A DNA stretch of 43,908 nt from Blautia sp. MSJ-9 (GTDB taxonomy: Bacteria > Bacillota > Clostridia > Lachnospirales > Lachnospiraceae), in contig NZ_JAHLQG010000037.1 in assembly GCF_018919065.1 (NCBI RefSeq), forward strand, positions 1 to 43,908, read 5' to 3'. The notes beneath the pieces are model-generated. The model ran no database searches. It was given only the letters and a program-made list of their open reading frames with translations, and was not told the origin of the DNA. Shown in pieces: positions 24,897 through 32,897 of this stretch; the first letter of the stretch is position 1, and the number at the start of each line of letters is the position of its first letter. Made by a program: the position numbers and the translations under genes.

Positions 24897-25232
24897 TCAC
24901 CAATCGAGAGCCTGTGCAAGCCAGAAGGAAATCTTTACATCTTCTTTCCTGTCTTTATGATCTTCTGGAAACTGAGAGAAACAGAATTTCGGATACAACG
25001 TTCCCCACCAGGCAGTGATTGCTGTCTGTTCCTGTCGATTTTCTGCGATTTTTTCTATCTGCTCCGGCATTGTTCCCGCCAGGACCACTCCCAGAATCCC
25101 TGCTGTTAAAGCTGCTGTTACTTTTTTGATATATTGTTTGGGATATCTTTTAATTGCCAGCTTTACTTTAAATATTCCTGTTATTTTTTCGAACAGTTTC
25201 TTCTTTCTTAGAAACTTCTTCTCAGCACTCAT
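24897..25232 (-). CDS. Small membrane protein of unknown function
   Basis: This is a 111-residue protein: a very basic N-terminus (Lys/Arg-rich for 40 residues), one hydrophobic segment near 43-55 (AALTAGILGVVLAGT), then a Trp/Phe-containing C-terminal part (AWWGTLYPKFCF, ending ALDW). I do not recognise a family. The start at 25232 follows AGGAGG by nine bases. It sits between the germination fusion gene and murI on the same strand, so it could be cotranscribed with the germinant receptor genes. Confidence 0.6.
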   Translation of the reverse strand: MSAEKKFLRKKKLFEKITGIFKVKLAIKRYPKQYIKKVTAALTAGILGVVLAGTMPEQIEKIAENRQEQTAITAWWGTLYPKFCFSQFPEDHKDRKEDVKISFWLAQALDW

Positions 25233-25305
25233 TTTTACATTCCTCCTAAACCAGAGCATGTTTATTTCTATTTCTTATTCAAAGTATCGCCTGCATTTTG
25301 GAAAT

Positions 25306-26982
25306 TTATACATCAATTTCCATGCTTCCATTATCAACCCTGACAAACGGCAACTTCAGAAGTCTGTCCTCTTTGTATTTCTCATAAAAAAGTTCTCTGA
25401 GTGTCACCGCAGCTCTCTTTTCCCCGGACATCCTGTTTTCCATCATTCCAGTAATATACTCCCCTGCCGAAGAATTCTCCTCTCCATTCCACTTCAAAAT
25501 TTCTGCCGCGTTCTCTGCCTCAAACACATAAAGATCCTCGCCCACCAGATTCTCCTGTTTCAGATAGTCAAGCACTAGCCTCCAACGTCCATCTTCCACT
25601 AAGGTTCTTCCAAGAACCAGTACCTGCAGATGTCCCATATCCAACAGTTTCTCCTGTGACCGGTCATATGCCTGTTCAATCTGAACGAAATCCCCTCCAC
25701 TGATCTGCAACACTCTTGCACCACCATCCTCTTCTTCCTTTTCCTGCCCTGTACTCTCAGACATATCCGGCATTCCATAAACAAGAAGAAGTCCTTCCGA
25801 TGAAGCATCTACACCAAGTGCCATAGGATAGGCCCGTTTTTCCGGTTCTACAGCAACACCACATCCCCCAAGAAACAGGCAAAACACCAGGATTCCCGTC
25901 ACTGCCGCAGGTATCTTTTTTCTGCGACCTCTTTTTCCCAGGAGAAGCATATAAATTTGACAGATTAATATTCCAGGCACAAAAATATATCCCAGACACC
26001 ATCCAAAATAATCCAGAGCTCCTTTCCCATTTTCTTCCAGAAGCGAAATCAGAAAAACCATTGCAGGAACCCACAGACGCCCGGTTCCAAGATGGGATTT
26101 TCGAATAATCTGCTCTCCGTAATGCAGCAAACTTCCGATTGCAAAGAGCAGACTGTACAGAAGAAATCCCATCCATATCACATCAAATCTCGCCAGCACA
26201 TTTCCTGGAAGATCCGCGCCATCCAGCAACGGCAGAACCGGATAACTTTCAGATTTCACTCTGTCATATCCAAGCACCGCCGGAATCAACAACTCCATCC
26301 CCACAAGAAGACCGCCAAGTGTCAAAATCCCACCGACCGCAGTCTTGCCGGCACTCCCGTATTTCTCCACATCTCCCAGCAGAAAAGGCAGTAACCCAAT
26401 TGCTGAGAATGCACACAGCACTCCGTAAAAAGAACGCCAGACATTCTCCGCCGTAAGTTCCCCCCATTGTATCACTTCCGTGAAATATTCTGCTCTTGCC
26501 TGCGGCACACAAAGCCCCATCATAATGAAAATTCCTCCAAGCAGCAAACCTCCGGACACTTCTGCCATCCTCCCTCTTCTCTGCATTCCCCTGCTACTTC
26601 CCACAGAACATACCAAAATTGCCCAGAATGCAATCCATCTGCCGGATATCCCTGTAATCAGGCTTGCAGGTATCAGACGCCGCAAAAGAGCCAGCAGATA
26701 TCCTCCTGCCAGCAATATATAAATCAGAAAAAAGAGACCAATGATCCGTCCTACAAAACCACCTGCAGATTTTACCAAGTCTTCAAATGAGGGTGTCAGA
26801 CGGATCAGCAGAATTACATAAAATCCCAGAAGAACTAACGCCAAAAGGATTCCTGCCACAGCACTGATCCCATTGATGCCTCCTCTGCCAAAAATGCACA
26901 GCATAAATGGTGCCAGAAATGCCAGGATCATCTGTCTGTAAAGCTGCCTGTGTGAAATCCTGTTATTTTCCGCAAATTTCAT
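25306..26982 (-). CDS. Spore germination protein: GerAB-like permease fused to a truncated GerAC-like lipoprotein domain
   Basis: This is a 558-residue protein. Residues 1-350 are a polytopic permease of the spore germination GerAB/APC type (about ten spans, with a conserved LPFLLGDVEKYG-type segment). Without a stop codon, residues 351-376 read RGRRKK followed by a hydrophobic stretch ending LGGC, a lipobox with Cys374. Residues ~377-558 match the first domain of GerAC (RAYPMALGVD, then DMGHLQVLVLGR and YEKYKEDRLLKLPFV). The later GerAC domains are missing; GerAC is usually ~370 residues. The ATG at 26982 overlaps the gerAA stop codon (ATGA), so translation is coupled. It would form an inner-membrane germinant receptor with GerAA. 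Confidence 0.85.
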   Translation of the reverse strand: MKFAENNRISHRQLYRQMILAFLAPFMLCIFGRGGINGISAVAGILLALVLLGFYVILLIRLTPSFEDLVKSAGGFVGRIIGLFFLIYILLAGGYLLALLRRLIPASLITGISGRWIAFWAILVCSVGSSRGMQRRGRMAEVSGGLLLGGIFIMMGLCVPQARAEYFTEVIQWGELTAENVWRSFYGVLCAFSAIGLLPFLLGDVEKYGSAGKTAVGGILTLGGLLVGMELLIPAVLGYDRVKSESYPVLPLLDGADLPGNVLARFDVIWMGFLLYSLLFAIGSLLHYGEQIIRKSHLGTGRLWVPAMVFLISLLEENGKGALDYFGWCLGYIFVPGILICQIYMLLLGKRGRRKKIPAAVTGILVFCLFLGGCGVAVEPEKRAYPMALGVDASSEGLLLVYGMPDMSESTGQEKEEEDGGARVLQISGGDFVQIEQAYDRSQEKLLDMGHLQVLVLGRTLVEDGRWRLVLDYLKQENLVGEDLYVFEAENAAEILKWNGEENSSAGEYITGMMENRMSGEKRAAVTLRELFYEKYKEDRLLKLPFVRVDNGSMEIDV

Positions 26983-28490
26983 GAGCCGGACCCCTTTCTC
27001 GTTAATCGAATTTTCTGCTCTTCTCTGGCATAGAGTGGCCGCAATTTCCTCATGCGCAGAGGAACTCTCCAAATCCCTTCTTCTCTTCCGGACTTCCGTT
27101 CCTTCTTTATAAAAGGCACCAGATACGGAACTCCGAAGCTTACCAGTCCTGCCAGATGTCCCACAACCAGATACACACCCAGCACTATTCCATAAATTCC
27201 CAGATAACCTCCAAGAATTAGAAATACATATTTCACCAGTCGAAACGCTGCCGCAAATTCCTCATTCGGAACGGTCATAGAACCCAAAGCAGTCAGTGCT
27301 ACGATCATTACCACGATGGGGCTTACCAGATTCGCTTCCACTGCTGCCTGTCCGATCACCAGACCGCCTACAATTCCAATGGCATTTCCAAGTGACCCCG
27401 GCACTCTTACACCTGCCTCCCGGATCAATTCAAAAGCCAGTTCAAGAAAGATCAGTTCCACCACACTGGAAAAAGGTACTCCTTCTCTTGCCTCTGCAAA
27501 AGACAGGATCAACGTCCCCGGCAGAATCTGTGTATGAAAACGTATCACTGCCAGATAAAGTCCAGGCAGAACAGTCGCCATGATTATCGCCAGATATCGT
27601 AGCATCCGTAAGAAAGATGCCATCTCAAATCTGTGATACCAGTCTTCACTGCTCTCCATAAAACTATTGAAATTTCCCGGCAGGATCAGTGCTTCCGGTG
27701 AATTATCACACAAGATTACAACTTTACCATTCAGAATCTCCTGTACTGCCCGGTCCGGACGTTCCGTCGTCTGATACTGTGGAAAAGGAGAATACCACAC
27801 ATCTTCCGTCAATTGTTCCAGCATTCCGCTGTTCAGGATTCCATCAATTTCAAATTCCTCCAGCCGTTCTTTCACTTTCTCCAGAAGTTCTTCATATACC
27901 AGATCATCCATATATAACACCTGTGTCAGAGTATGTGAGCGGACACCGATTTTATATTCTTCCACTTTCAGTCTGGTATCCCGAAGTCTCTTTCTCACCA
28001 GTGCACTGTTGCTCTTCACACTGTCCGAGAATCCCTCTCTAGAACCCCGGAGAACTTTTTCCGACTCTGCCTCCATCACGCCCATTGACGGATACCCCTT
28101 GCCGGAGATCTTCATTGCCTTGTCATAACCATCGATAAAGAAAACTGCATCCCCAGTAAGCATAGCCTCCACCGCTTCATCAAGATCTGCCAGTTTCTTC
28201 ACATCTGCAATTCCAAGACTGTTATTTTGGACAAAATCCTGAATCTGATCCGGAGAAATTTCCCAGAAATGATTGATCATTTTGCCAATTGCAGAATCAT
28301 CCAGAATCATATTTGAAACTGCAACTTCTATATAAACCATGAGACAGTCCACCTTATGATTTTCACCAAGCCTCATAGGACGGATCAGAATATCACTGCA
28401 GTTCTCCAGTCTGGTGCGCAGGTACTTCTCATTTTCACGTAAATTTGCAGAAATCCTTGTCTGCTCTTTTAATTCTCTCTGTTCTTTCAC
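26979..28490 (-). CDS. gerAA: Spore germination protein GerAA (germinant receptor A subunit)
   Basis: This 503-residue A-subunit of a GerA-type germinant receptor senses nutrients in the spore inner membrane and forms an ion channel. The N-terminal soluble domain has RENEKYLRTRLENCSDILIR and the TVTEDVWYSPFPQYQTTERPD-like segment (LTEDVWYSPFPQ here). A membrane domain from ~300 contains PGLYLAVIRFHTQILP, EAGVRVPGSLGNAIGIVGGL and SMTVPNEEFAAA, all GerA signatures. The start is taken as GTG at 28490 because AAAGGAG lies exactly seven bases upstream; the frame opens further up at 28538 without such a site. It is followed directly by the GerAB-AC fusion. Confidence 0.93.
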   Translation of the reverse strand: MKEQRELKEQTRISANLRENEKYLRTRLENCSDILIRPMRLGENHKVDCLMVYIEVAVSNMILDDSAIGKMINHFWEISPDQIQDFVQNNSLGIADVKKLADLDEAVEAMLTGDAVFFIDGYDKAMKISGKGYPSMGVMEAESEKVLRGSREGFSDSVKSNSALVRKRLRDTRLKVEEYKIGVRSHTLTQVLYMDDLVYEELLEKVKERLEEFEIDGILNSGMLEQLTEDVWYSPFPQYQTTERPDRAVQEILNGKVVILCDNSPEALILPGNFNSFMESSEDWYHRFEMASFLRMLRYLAIIMATVLPGLYLAVIRFHTQILPGTLILSFAEAREGVPFSSVVELIFLELAFELIREAGVRVPGSLGNAIGIVGGLVIGQAAVEANLVSPIVVMIVALTALGSMTVPNEEFAAAFRLVKYVFLILGGYLGIYGIVLGVYLVVGHLAGLVSFGVPYLVPFIKKERKSGREEGIWRVPLRMRKLRPLYAREEQKIRLTRKGSGS

Positions 28491-28632
28491 ATTTCCACTC
28501 CTTTCATGCTCCCATCCTCTGATCATTATTCTTCGCAAATTCCCACCATTCGTTTACAACCTCGTAACTAAAACAGGGGACTTACTTGATTTATCCAAAA
28601 GAATCCTTCGCCTACAGTGTATTGCTTTAGTC

Positions 28633-28661
28633 AAAAAAAGAGAGGCTCCTCGCCTCTCTTT
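28633..28661 (-). terminator. terminator of the ispE-gntR operon
   Basis: A perfect 10-bp stem (AAAGAGAGGC at 28637-28646 with 28652-28661) and 5-nt loop are followed on the minus strand by TTTTTTT. It lies about 73 bases after the gntR stop. Confidence 0.9.
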
Positions 28662-28733
28662 ATAATTTCCAGATATTCAAATATTATTCGTAACTGTTCG
28701 GCCCCCACAGATTCCGTCTGCTTTCCCGGGTAC

Positions 28734-29453
28734 TTATCTATGGCCTCTGGATTTCTCCCTCTCTGCACGCTCACGTTCTGCATTCTCAGCTTCAATAGAA
28801 CGCATGATAGCCATTCTCTGATTCTCGATATGCTGGAAAGAAAGCTGCTTTGCTTTCTCCACATTACGCTCTTTGATCGCCTTGGTCAGCTCTTCATGCT
28901 CCTTTACAAGAAGATCCCTTGTCTCACCTTCTTTGAGATATTCCACACGATAACGATAGATCTGCTCTCTCATATTGTTCAGCACCTGGATCAGTCTCTT
29001 GTTATCGGAAGCCTGGTAAATAACCTCATGGAAAGCTACATCTGCCTCAGCAAGCTTTACAAGATTCCCCTCTGCCATGGTATGTTCAAACTCCTTTGCA
29101 GCAAGCCATAATTTACTCATCTCTTCCTCAGTCATACGTGCGCAGGCTTTCTCAATGGCAACATTCTCAAGTGCAATACGAACCTCAAGAACATCATTTA
29201 AATCCTTTTCTGTGATATTCGCAACCTGAGCTCCTCGGCGCGGTATCATTACAACCAGCCCCTCCTGCTCCAGCTTACGCATTGCCTCTCTGATCGGAGT
29301 TCTGCTCACACCAAGTCTCTCTGCCAGCGCAATCTCCATCAGTCTCTCACCTGGTTTCAGTTCTCCCTTCAAGATCGCCTGACGCAGTGTATTAAAAACT
29401 ACATCTCTTAATGGAAGATATTCATTCATATTTACTGAAAACTCACTTGTCAT
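28734..29453 (-). CDS. GntR-family transcriptional regulator (FadR subfamily, FCD domain)
   Basis: This is a 239-residue regulator. Residues ~10-75 are the GntR winged helix (LRQAILKGELKPGERL, AERLGVSRTPIREAMRKLEQEGLV). Residues ~85-215 form the all-helical FCD ligand domain with its metal-binding residues (ADVAFHEVIYQAS, EHEELTKAI, QHIENQ). Such regulators usually bind organic acids such as lactate, pyruvate, gluconate or fatty acyl groups; the ligand here is unknown. A charged tail ends the protein. The start at 29453 follows AGGAGG by eight bases and overlaps the ispE stop by 11 bases, so both are in one operon. A TTGTATACAA palindrome at the operon promoter is a likely autoregulatory site. 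Confidence 0.93.
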   Translation of the reverse strand: MTSEFSVNMNEYLPLRDVVFNTLRQAILKGELKPGERLMEIALAERLGVSRTPIREAMRKLEQEGLVVMIPRRGAQVANITEKDLNDVLEVRIALENVAIEKACARMTEEEMSKLWLAAKEFEHTMAEGNLVKLAEADVAFHEVIYQASDNKRLIQVLNNMREQIYRYRVEYLKEGETRDLLVKEHEELTKAIKERNVEKAKQLSFQHIENQRMAIMRSIEAENAERERAEREKSRGHR

Positions 29454-30321
29454 TTGTACGTCCTCCTGCTTTCGTTACTTCTGTTGCAAAAACCGTCTTC
29501 GCCAGTCTGCTCTCTCTGAGAGCTGCTGCCGCTGCCTCCATCTTCTTCCTGTCATCAAAGATTCCAAACACAGTCGGACCGCTTCCGCTCATCATTGCTT
29601 TCAGCGCACCATGCGCTTCCATCAGCTCTTTAATCTCTCCGATCACAGGATACTTCCCGATAATTCCTGGTTCAAAAACATTTCCCATCTTCTCGGTCAT
29701 TGCCAGAAGATTTCCACATTCAATATCTTTGATCATTCCGTCAATATCTGGATGAGTAGTGATCTTATCCAGCTGCAGACTCTCATAAGCTGCCTTAGTA
29801 GACACATTAATTCCCGGTTTTCCGATCAGTACAAAACAATCAGGCACCGGTGTAATTCTGGTCAGCTTCTCACCGATTCCCTCTGCCAGTGCAGTTCCTC
29901 TCATCACACAATACGGAACATCCGCACCAATATTCACCGCCCGATCCATCAAATCCTTCTCACTAAGTCCCAGTTTAAACAGACGATTGATCCCAACCAG
30001 CGCTGCTGCTGCATCTGAACTGCCGCCCGCCATACCTGCTGCAACCGGAATAAATTTCTCCAGACGGATATCTACACCACTCTTTACCTGAAATTCATCC
30101 ATCAGAAGCTTCGCCGCTTTATATACCAGATTTCGTTCATCATTTGGAATATACGGATAATTCACAGATAAGGAAATCCCCGGTTTCTTCACCCTTCTAA
30201 TCTCCAGAACATCATACATCTGAATCGTCTGCATGATCATCCGAACTTCGTGATAACCATCCTCTCTCTTCCTTAAAATATCCAGCCCCAAATTTATCTT
30301 TGCTAATGCACGTAACCGCAT
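29443..30321 (-). CDS. ispE: 4-diphosphocytidyl-2-C-methyl-D-erythritol kinase
   Basis: IspE is the GHMP-family kinase of the MEP pathway, phosphorylating the 2-hydroxyl of CDP-methylerythritol with ATP for isoprenoid synthesis. The 292-residue protein is full length. It has the N-terminal AKINLGLD substrate motif, the ATP-binding loop PVAAGMAGGSSDAAAAL (92-108) and a C-terminal MSGSGPTVFG motif. The ATG at 30321 has GGAGGA four bases upstream. It is the first gene of an operon with the GntR regulator, an order I recall as frequent in Lachnospiraceae. Confidence 0.96.
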   Translation of the reverse strand: MRLRALAKINLGLDILRKREDGYHEVRMIMQTIQMYDVLEIRRVKKPGISLSVNYPYIPNDERNLVYKAAKLLMDEFQVKSGVDIRLEKFIPVAAGMAGGSSDAAAALVGINRLFKLGLSEKDLMDRAVNIGADVPYCVMRGTALAEGIGEKLTRITPVPDCFVLIGKPGINVSTKAAYESLQLDKITTHPDIDGMIKDIECGNLLAMTEKMGNVFEPGIIGKYPVIGEIKELMEAHGALKAMMSGSGPTVFGIFDDRKKMEAAAAALRESRLAKTVFATEVTKAGGRTNDK

Positions 30322-30347
30322 AAATTCCTCCGCTTATCCCTTGTACT

Positions 30348-30357
30348 TTGTATACAA
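30348..30357. promoter_or_regulatory. putative GntR operator TTGTATACAA
   Basis: This is a perfect 10-bp palindrome located about 10-20 bases downstream of the inferred transcription start, flanked by two more TTGTAC sequences (30341-30346 and 30367-30372). Short palindromes of the GTATAC/GTNNAC kind are typical sites for FadR-type GntR proteins, and such a gene is second in this operon. Binding itself is an inference. Confidence 0.6.
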
Positions 30358-30374
30358 TAATTCACTTTGTACAT

Positions 30375-30403
30375 ATTTTAAAACATTTTTTACCTGTTTT
30401 CAA
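30375..30403 (-). promoter_or_regulatory. ispE-gntR promoter
   Basis: On the minus strand there is a -35 TTGAAA (30398-30403), a 17-nt spacer and a -10 TAAAAT (30375-30380). Transcription would begin near 30368, about 47 bases before the ispE start codon. Confidence 0.7.
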
Positions 30404-30444
30404 TATGTGAGCTATCTTTTTATGTGGAAATTTTTTTCAATATA

Positions 30445-32004
30445 TTATACTGGCACCTGCTTTACCAGAATCAGCGGTTGCCCTGGTTTTACTTCTTTTT
30501 CCGTCAAACTATTTACACTGCAGATTTCATCTACTGTCGTGTAAAATTTCCTTGCAATATCCCACAGCGAATCTCCTGTTTTTACAATATAAACGGTAAT
30601 TCCCGGCATGTTTTCAATTTTCTTTCGATCCAGCGGCTGCTCTTCTACAGACTCAATGACCTGCTCCTCCCACTGACGGAATACCAGAACATTTAAACCC
30701 ACAGCCGCTTTTACCTCAATCTCAGCCCCATCCGCCATTGCAGTAGAAAGCTGTTCTAACTCTGCCTGCAGGAAATACGTACAATCCTGACCAATATCTT
30801 TTGCTTCAATCAAATGAGTAAACGGCAGCATGGCATCCATCGAGTAAAATGGCATCTCATCATTTCCAATAATATATAAGATCTTAAGCGCCACAATTCC
30901 CTCTGCCACGATCCCTTTCTCCGTAACCCTGGTTTTATCCACTTTCACCTTTCCGCTACTATGGCAAAGCTGCAGAACTTTTCCCTGGTTCTCTTTCACT
31001 TCAATCCGGTCTGTCAGGCGACACTTGGAGAAATTCCGCACCAAAAGACTCTCCAGAACTTCCTTTCTGCCATGCAGTACACATTCCTTAAGAGGACTAT
31101 AGGCATCAAGAATCAGTTCATGATCCTCTTCCCTGTACATCTTCATATTCAGTTCCAACACCGCATCTACCTGAAGAATCCGCTCTTCCCCGTCCGGATC
31201 AGGTTTCACTTCCACTCCCTGATGGATCAACGCCACTTCAATATGCGGGATCAATTCCTCTGAACATCCATTACACTCCACTTCACTGTTAAAAGGCATC
31301 GTATATTCCAGCCACTGCGGCAGTGCATCCTCTTCCGCACCTGTATATAAGATAAAAACTGCCAGCTCTCCTTTTACCCGAAGCTTGTTTTCCTCAGGGC
31401 GCAGGTCCAGATTGCGAGGTTCAATAGTGTACCATAAAAGGTTCTCCACATTTGGTCTATTTGATGCAAGAGTAATGTCATCCTTAATACGCAGAGTATC
31501 TTTTTTATGTACACACAGACTCATAAGCCGGATATCCTTTTTCTTCACAGAAACTGTCGGATCATCCAAAGAAACCGGAAGCTCAATCTTTGCCTGTTCA
31601 TCTACCACTGCATAGAACGTTACGATTGCCTTAATATTCAATTTTCTGGAATGAATTACATGAACACTAAGATCCTCAATCTCCCAGTTCAGACACAGCT
31701 TATCTCCCCCCTCGATTCCTTCCAGATTAATGATCTCATCCAGAGGAAGTTTCGCAGAAAGACTGTAAATCCTGCCTTCTTTTTCTCCCACATAAAGCAG
31801 ATCTACATTCAATGTTCCCTTAAGCAAAGCTCTTCCTTCGCTCAGGCGTACTTCATCCATGGACACATCTGCCTTACTCTGAACCATTCGTCCAATATCC
31901 GGTTTCACATCCGGCACATTATAATCCTCATCAAAAGTCACCTGACTTGCCGCCTTGTTTTTGATCCGCAGCATCTGAATGCTTTCTTTTTTTAATTCCA
32001 ACAT
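30445..32004 (-). CDS. sipL: SipL-like spore morphogenetic protein (SPOCS/DUF3794 plus LysM)
   Basis: This 519-residue protein has the architecture of Clostridioides difficile SipL, the partner that anchors the SpoIVA coat layer around the forespore. It contains several SPOCS (DUF3794) domains over residues ~30-450 and a C-terminal LysM domain at 471-517 (VYIVKTGDSLWDIA, VKPGQPLIL). Recurrent hydrophobic strands with GDQ/KGTLNVDLLY-type starts (here LLKGTLNVDLLY) mark the SPOCS units. The start at 32004 has AAAGGA seven bases upstream; the frame opens at 32178 but the extra residues overlap an intergenic repeat and look non-coding. The symbol is by architecture, not by alignment. Confidence 0.85.
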   Translation of the reverse strand: MLELKKESIQMLRIKNKAASQVTFDEDYNVPDVKPDIGRMVQSKADVSMDEVRLSEGRALLKGTLNVDLLYVGEKEGRIYSLSAKLPLDEIINLEGIEGGDKLCLNWEIEDLSVHVIHSRKLNIKAIVTFYAVVDEQAKIELPVSLDDPTVSVKKKDIRLMSLCVHKKDTLRIKDDITLASNRPNVENLLWYTIEPRNLDLRPEENKLRVKGELAVFILYTGAEEDALPQWLEYTMPFNSEVECNGCSEELIPHIEVALIHQGVEVKPDPDGEERILQVDAVLELNMKMYREEDHELILDAYSPLKECVLHGRKEVLESLLVRNFSKCRLTDRIEVKENQGKVLQLCHSSGKVKVDKTRVTEKGIVAEGIVALKILYIIGNDEMPFYSMDAMLPFTHLIEAKDIGQDCTYFLQAELEQLSTAMADGAEIEVKAAVGLNVLVFRQWEEQVIESVEEQPLDRKKIENMPGITVYIVKTGDSLWDIARKFYTTVDEICSVNSLTEKEVKPGQPLILVKQVPV

Positions 32005-32074
32005 GCCTCTATCCTTTCCTGTTATATATTTGCCAGTGTACCAACAAGTTAATTTCTTAATCACTCTCGCATGC

Positions 32075-32150
32075 CAGGCAGATAAAATCATCCGCTTCTC
32101 CTCCTGCTCATAGCCGAATAACCGCTTCGCAGTTTCGGTTAAATTTCTGT
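32075..32150. repeat. dispersed intergenic repeat, family 2 (copy)
   Basis: GGCAGATAAAATCATCCGCT, then CTGCTC, then CTTCGCAGTTTCGGTTAAAT. The same blocks, in order, occur at 23421-23477 and 33774-33835. It lies between the PrcB-like gene and sipL. Confidence 0.55.
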
Positions 32151-32186
32151 ATTGTCGTCGGTCACCACAGCTTCCCATATACCCAT

Positions 32187-32615
32187 CTATCCCATGAACT
32201 GCACAGGCTTACTTGTGTCTGTTATTTTCAAAACAATACAAGGATAAGAAGGTTCGCTTCCTGCCTGATCCTCTGACGGTCCTATCAATCTGGTTTTACA
32301 GAACACCGCATTCTCAGATTCTGAAACCTCCTCAACCTGAATGCTGTAACCTCCTGTAAGCTGCTGTCCATATCCCTTCATCAGATACCGCACTCCACCC
32401 ACCTGGTATGTCATCTGAAAAGCATTCTCCTTCTTCTGTTCCATCAATTCCGCCGCCTCTACCGGGATTTCTTCCTGCTTCACAATCGTATATTCCAGAG
32501 GTGTTCGTTCTCCTTCTTCAATCTTAATGAACTGACATCCTGCCAGTGAAACTGCCAATGTCGCAACCAACACCATCAGAAACACCCGGAACAATCCTCC
32601 GGCCTTTTTGACCAT
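32187..32615 (-). CDS. PrcB-like lipoprotein
   Basis: This is a 142-residue lipoprotein with a signal peptide and lipobox SLAGC near residue 27. The C-terminal half resembles the PrcB C-terminal domain (YGQQLTGGYSIQVEEVSES, then a final VLKITDTSKPVQF strand). PrcB proteins are associated with a protease complex in spirochaetes; in Clostridia the function of this domain is unknown. The start at 32615 has only a weak GGGGTG ribosome site. It precedes sipL by 182 bases on the same strand; a sporulation role is possible only by proximity. Confidence 0.7.
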   Translation of the reverse strand: MVKKAGGLFRVFLMVLVATLAVSLAGCQFIKIEEGERTPLEYTIVKQEEIPVEAAELMEQKKENAFQMTYQVGGVRYLMKGYGQQLTGGYSIQVEEVSESENAVFCKTRLIGPSEDQAGSEPSYPCIVLKITDTSKPVQFMG

Positions 32616-32670
32616 AATGCACCCCTGCTCATTCTTTACTAGCTATTTTATGCTGGCGGGATTTTTATTA

Positions 32671-32840
32671 TTACATTACTGTTTACTGGATTCTCTATAT
32701 CATTCCCCAATGTTACTGTCCACTCCTTTCTCAGCAGCGTTGCCAAAATTCCACATATTCTTTCTTGCAGGTTATTCCACAATTCCGTATAATAAAAAGA
32801 ACAGCTACTGACATTACTGTTTACTCCGTTCTCAGTAATC
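32671..32840. repeat. dispersed intergenic repeat, family 1 (three partial copies)
   Basis: ATTACTGTTTACTGGATTCTC (about 32675-32695), GTTACTGTCCACTCCTTTCTCAG (32712-32734) and ATTACTGTTTACTCCGTTCT plus CAG (32813-32835) repeat the motif seen at 13361 and 17744. They fill the divergent region between the PrcB-like gene and plsC. No gene is seen there. Confidence 0.6.
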
Positions 32841-32897
32841 TAAAAAATTTTAATATGACATGGGCATTTTCATACATGCCCGGAAAGGAAATGAATA

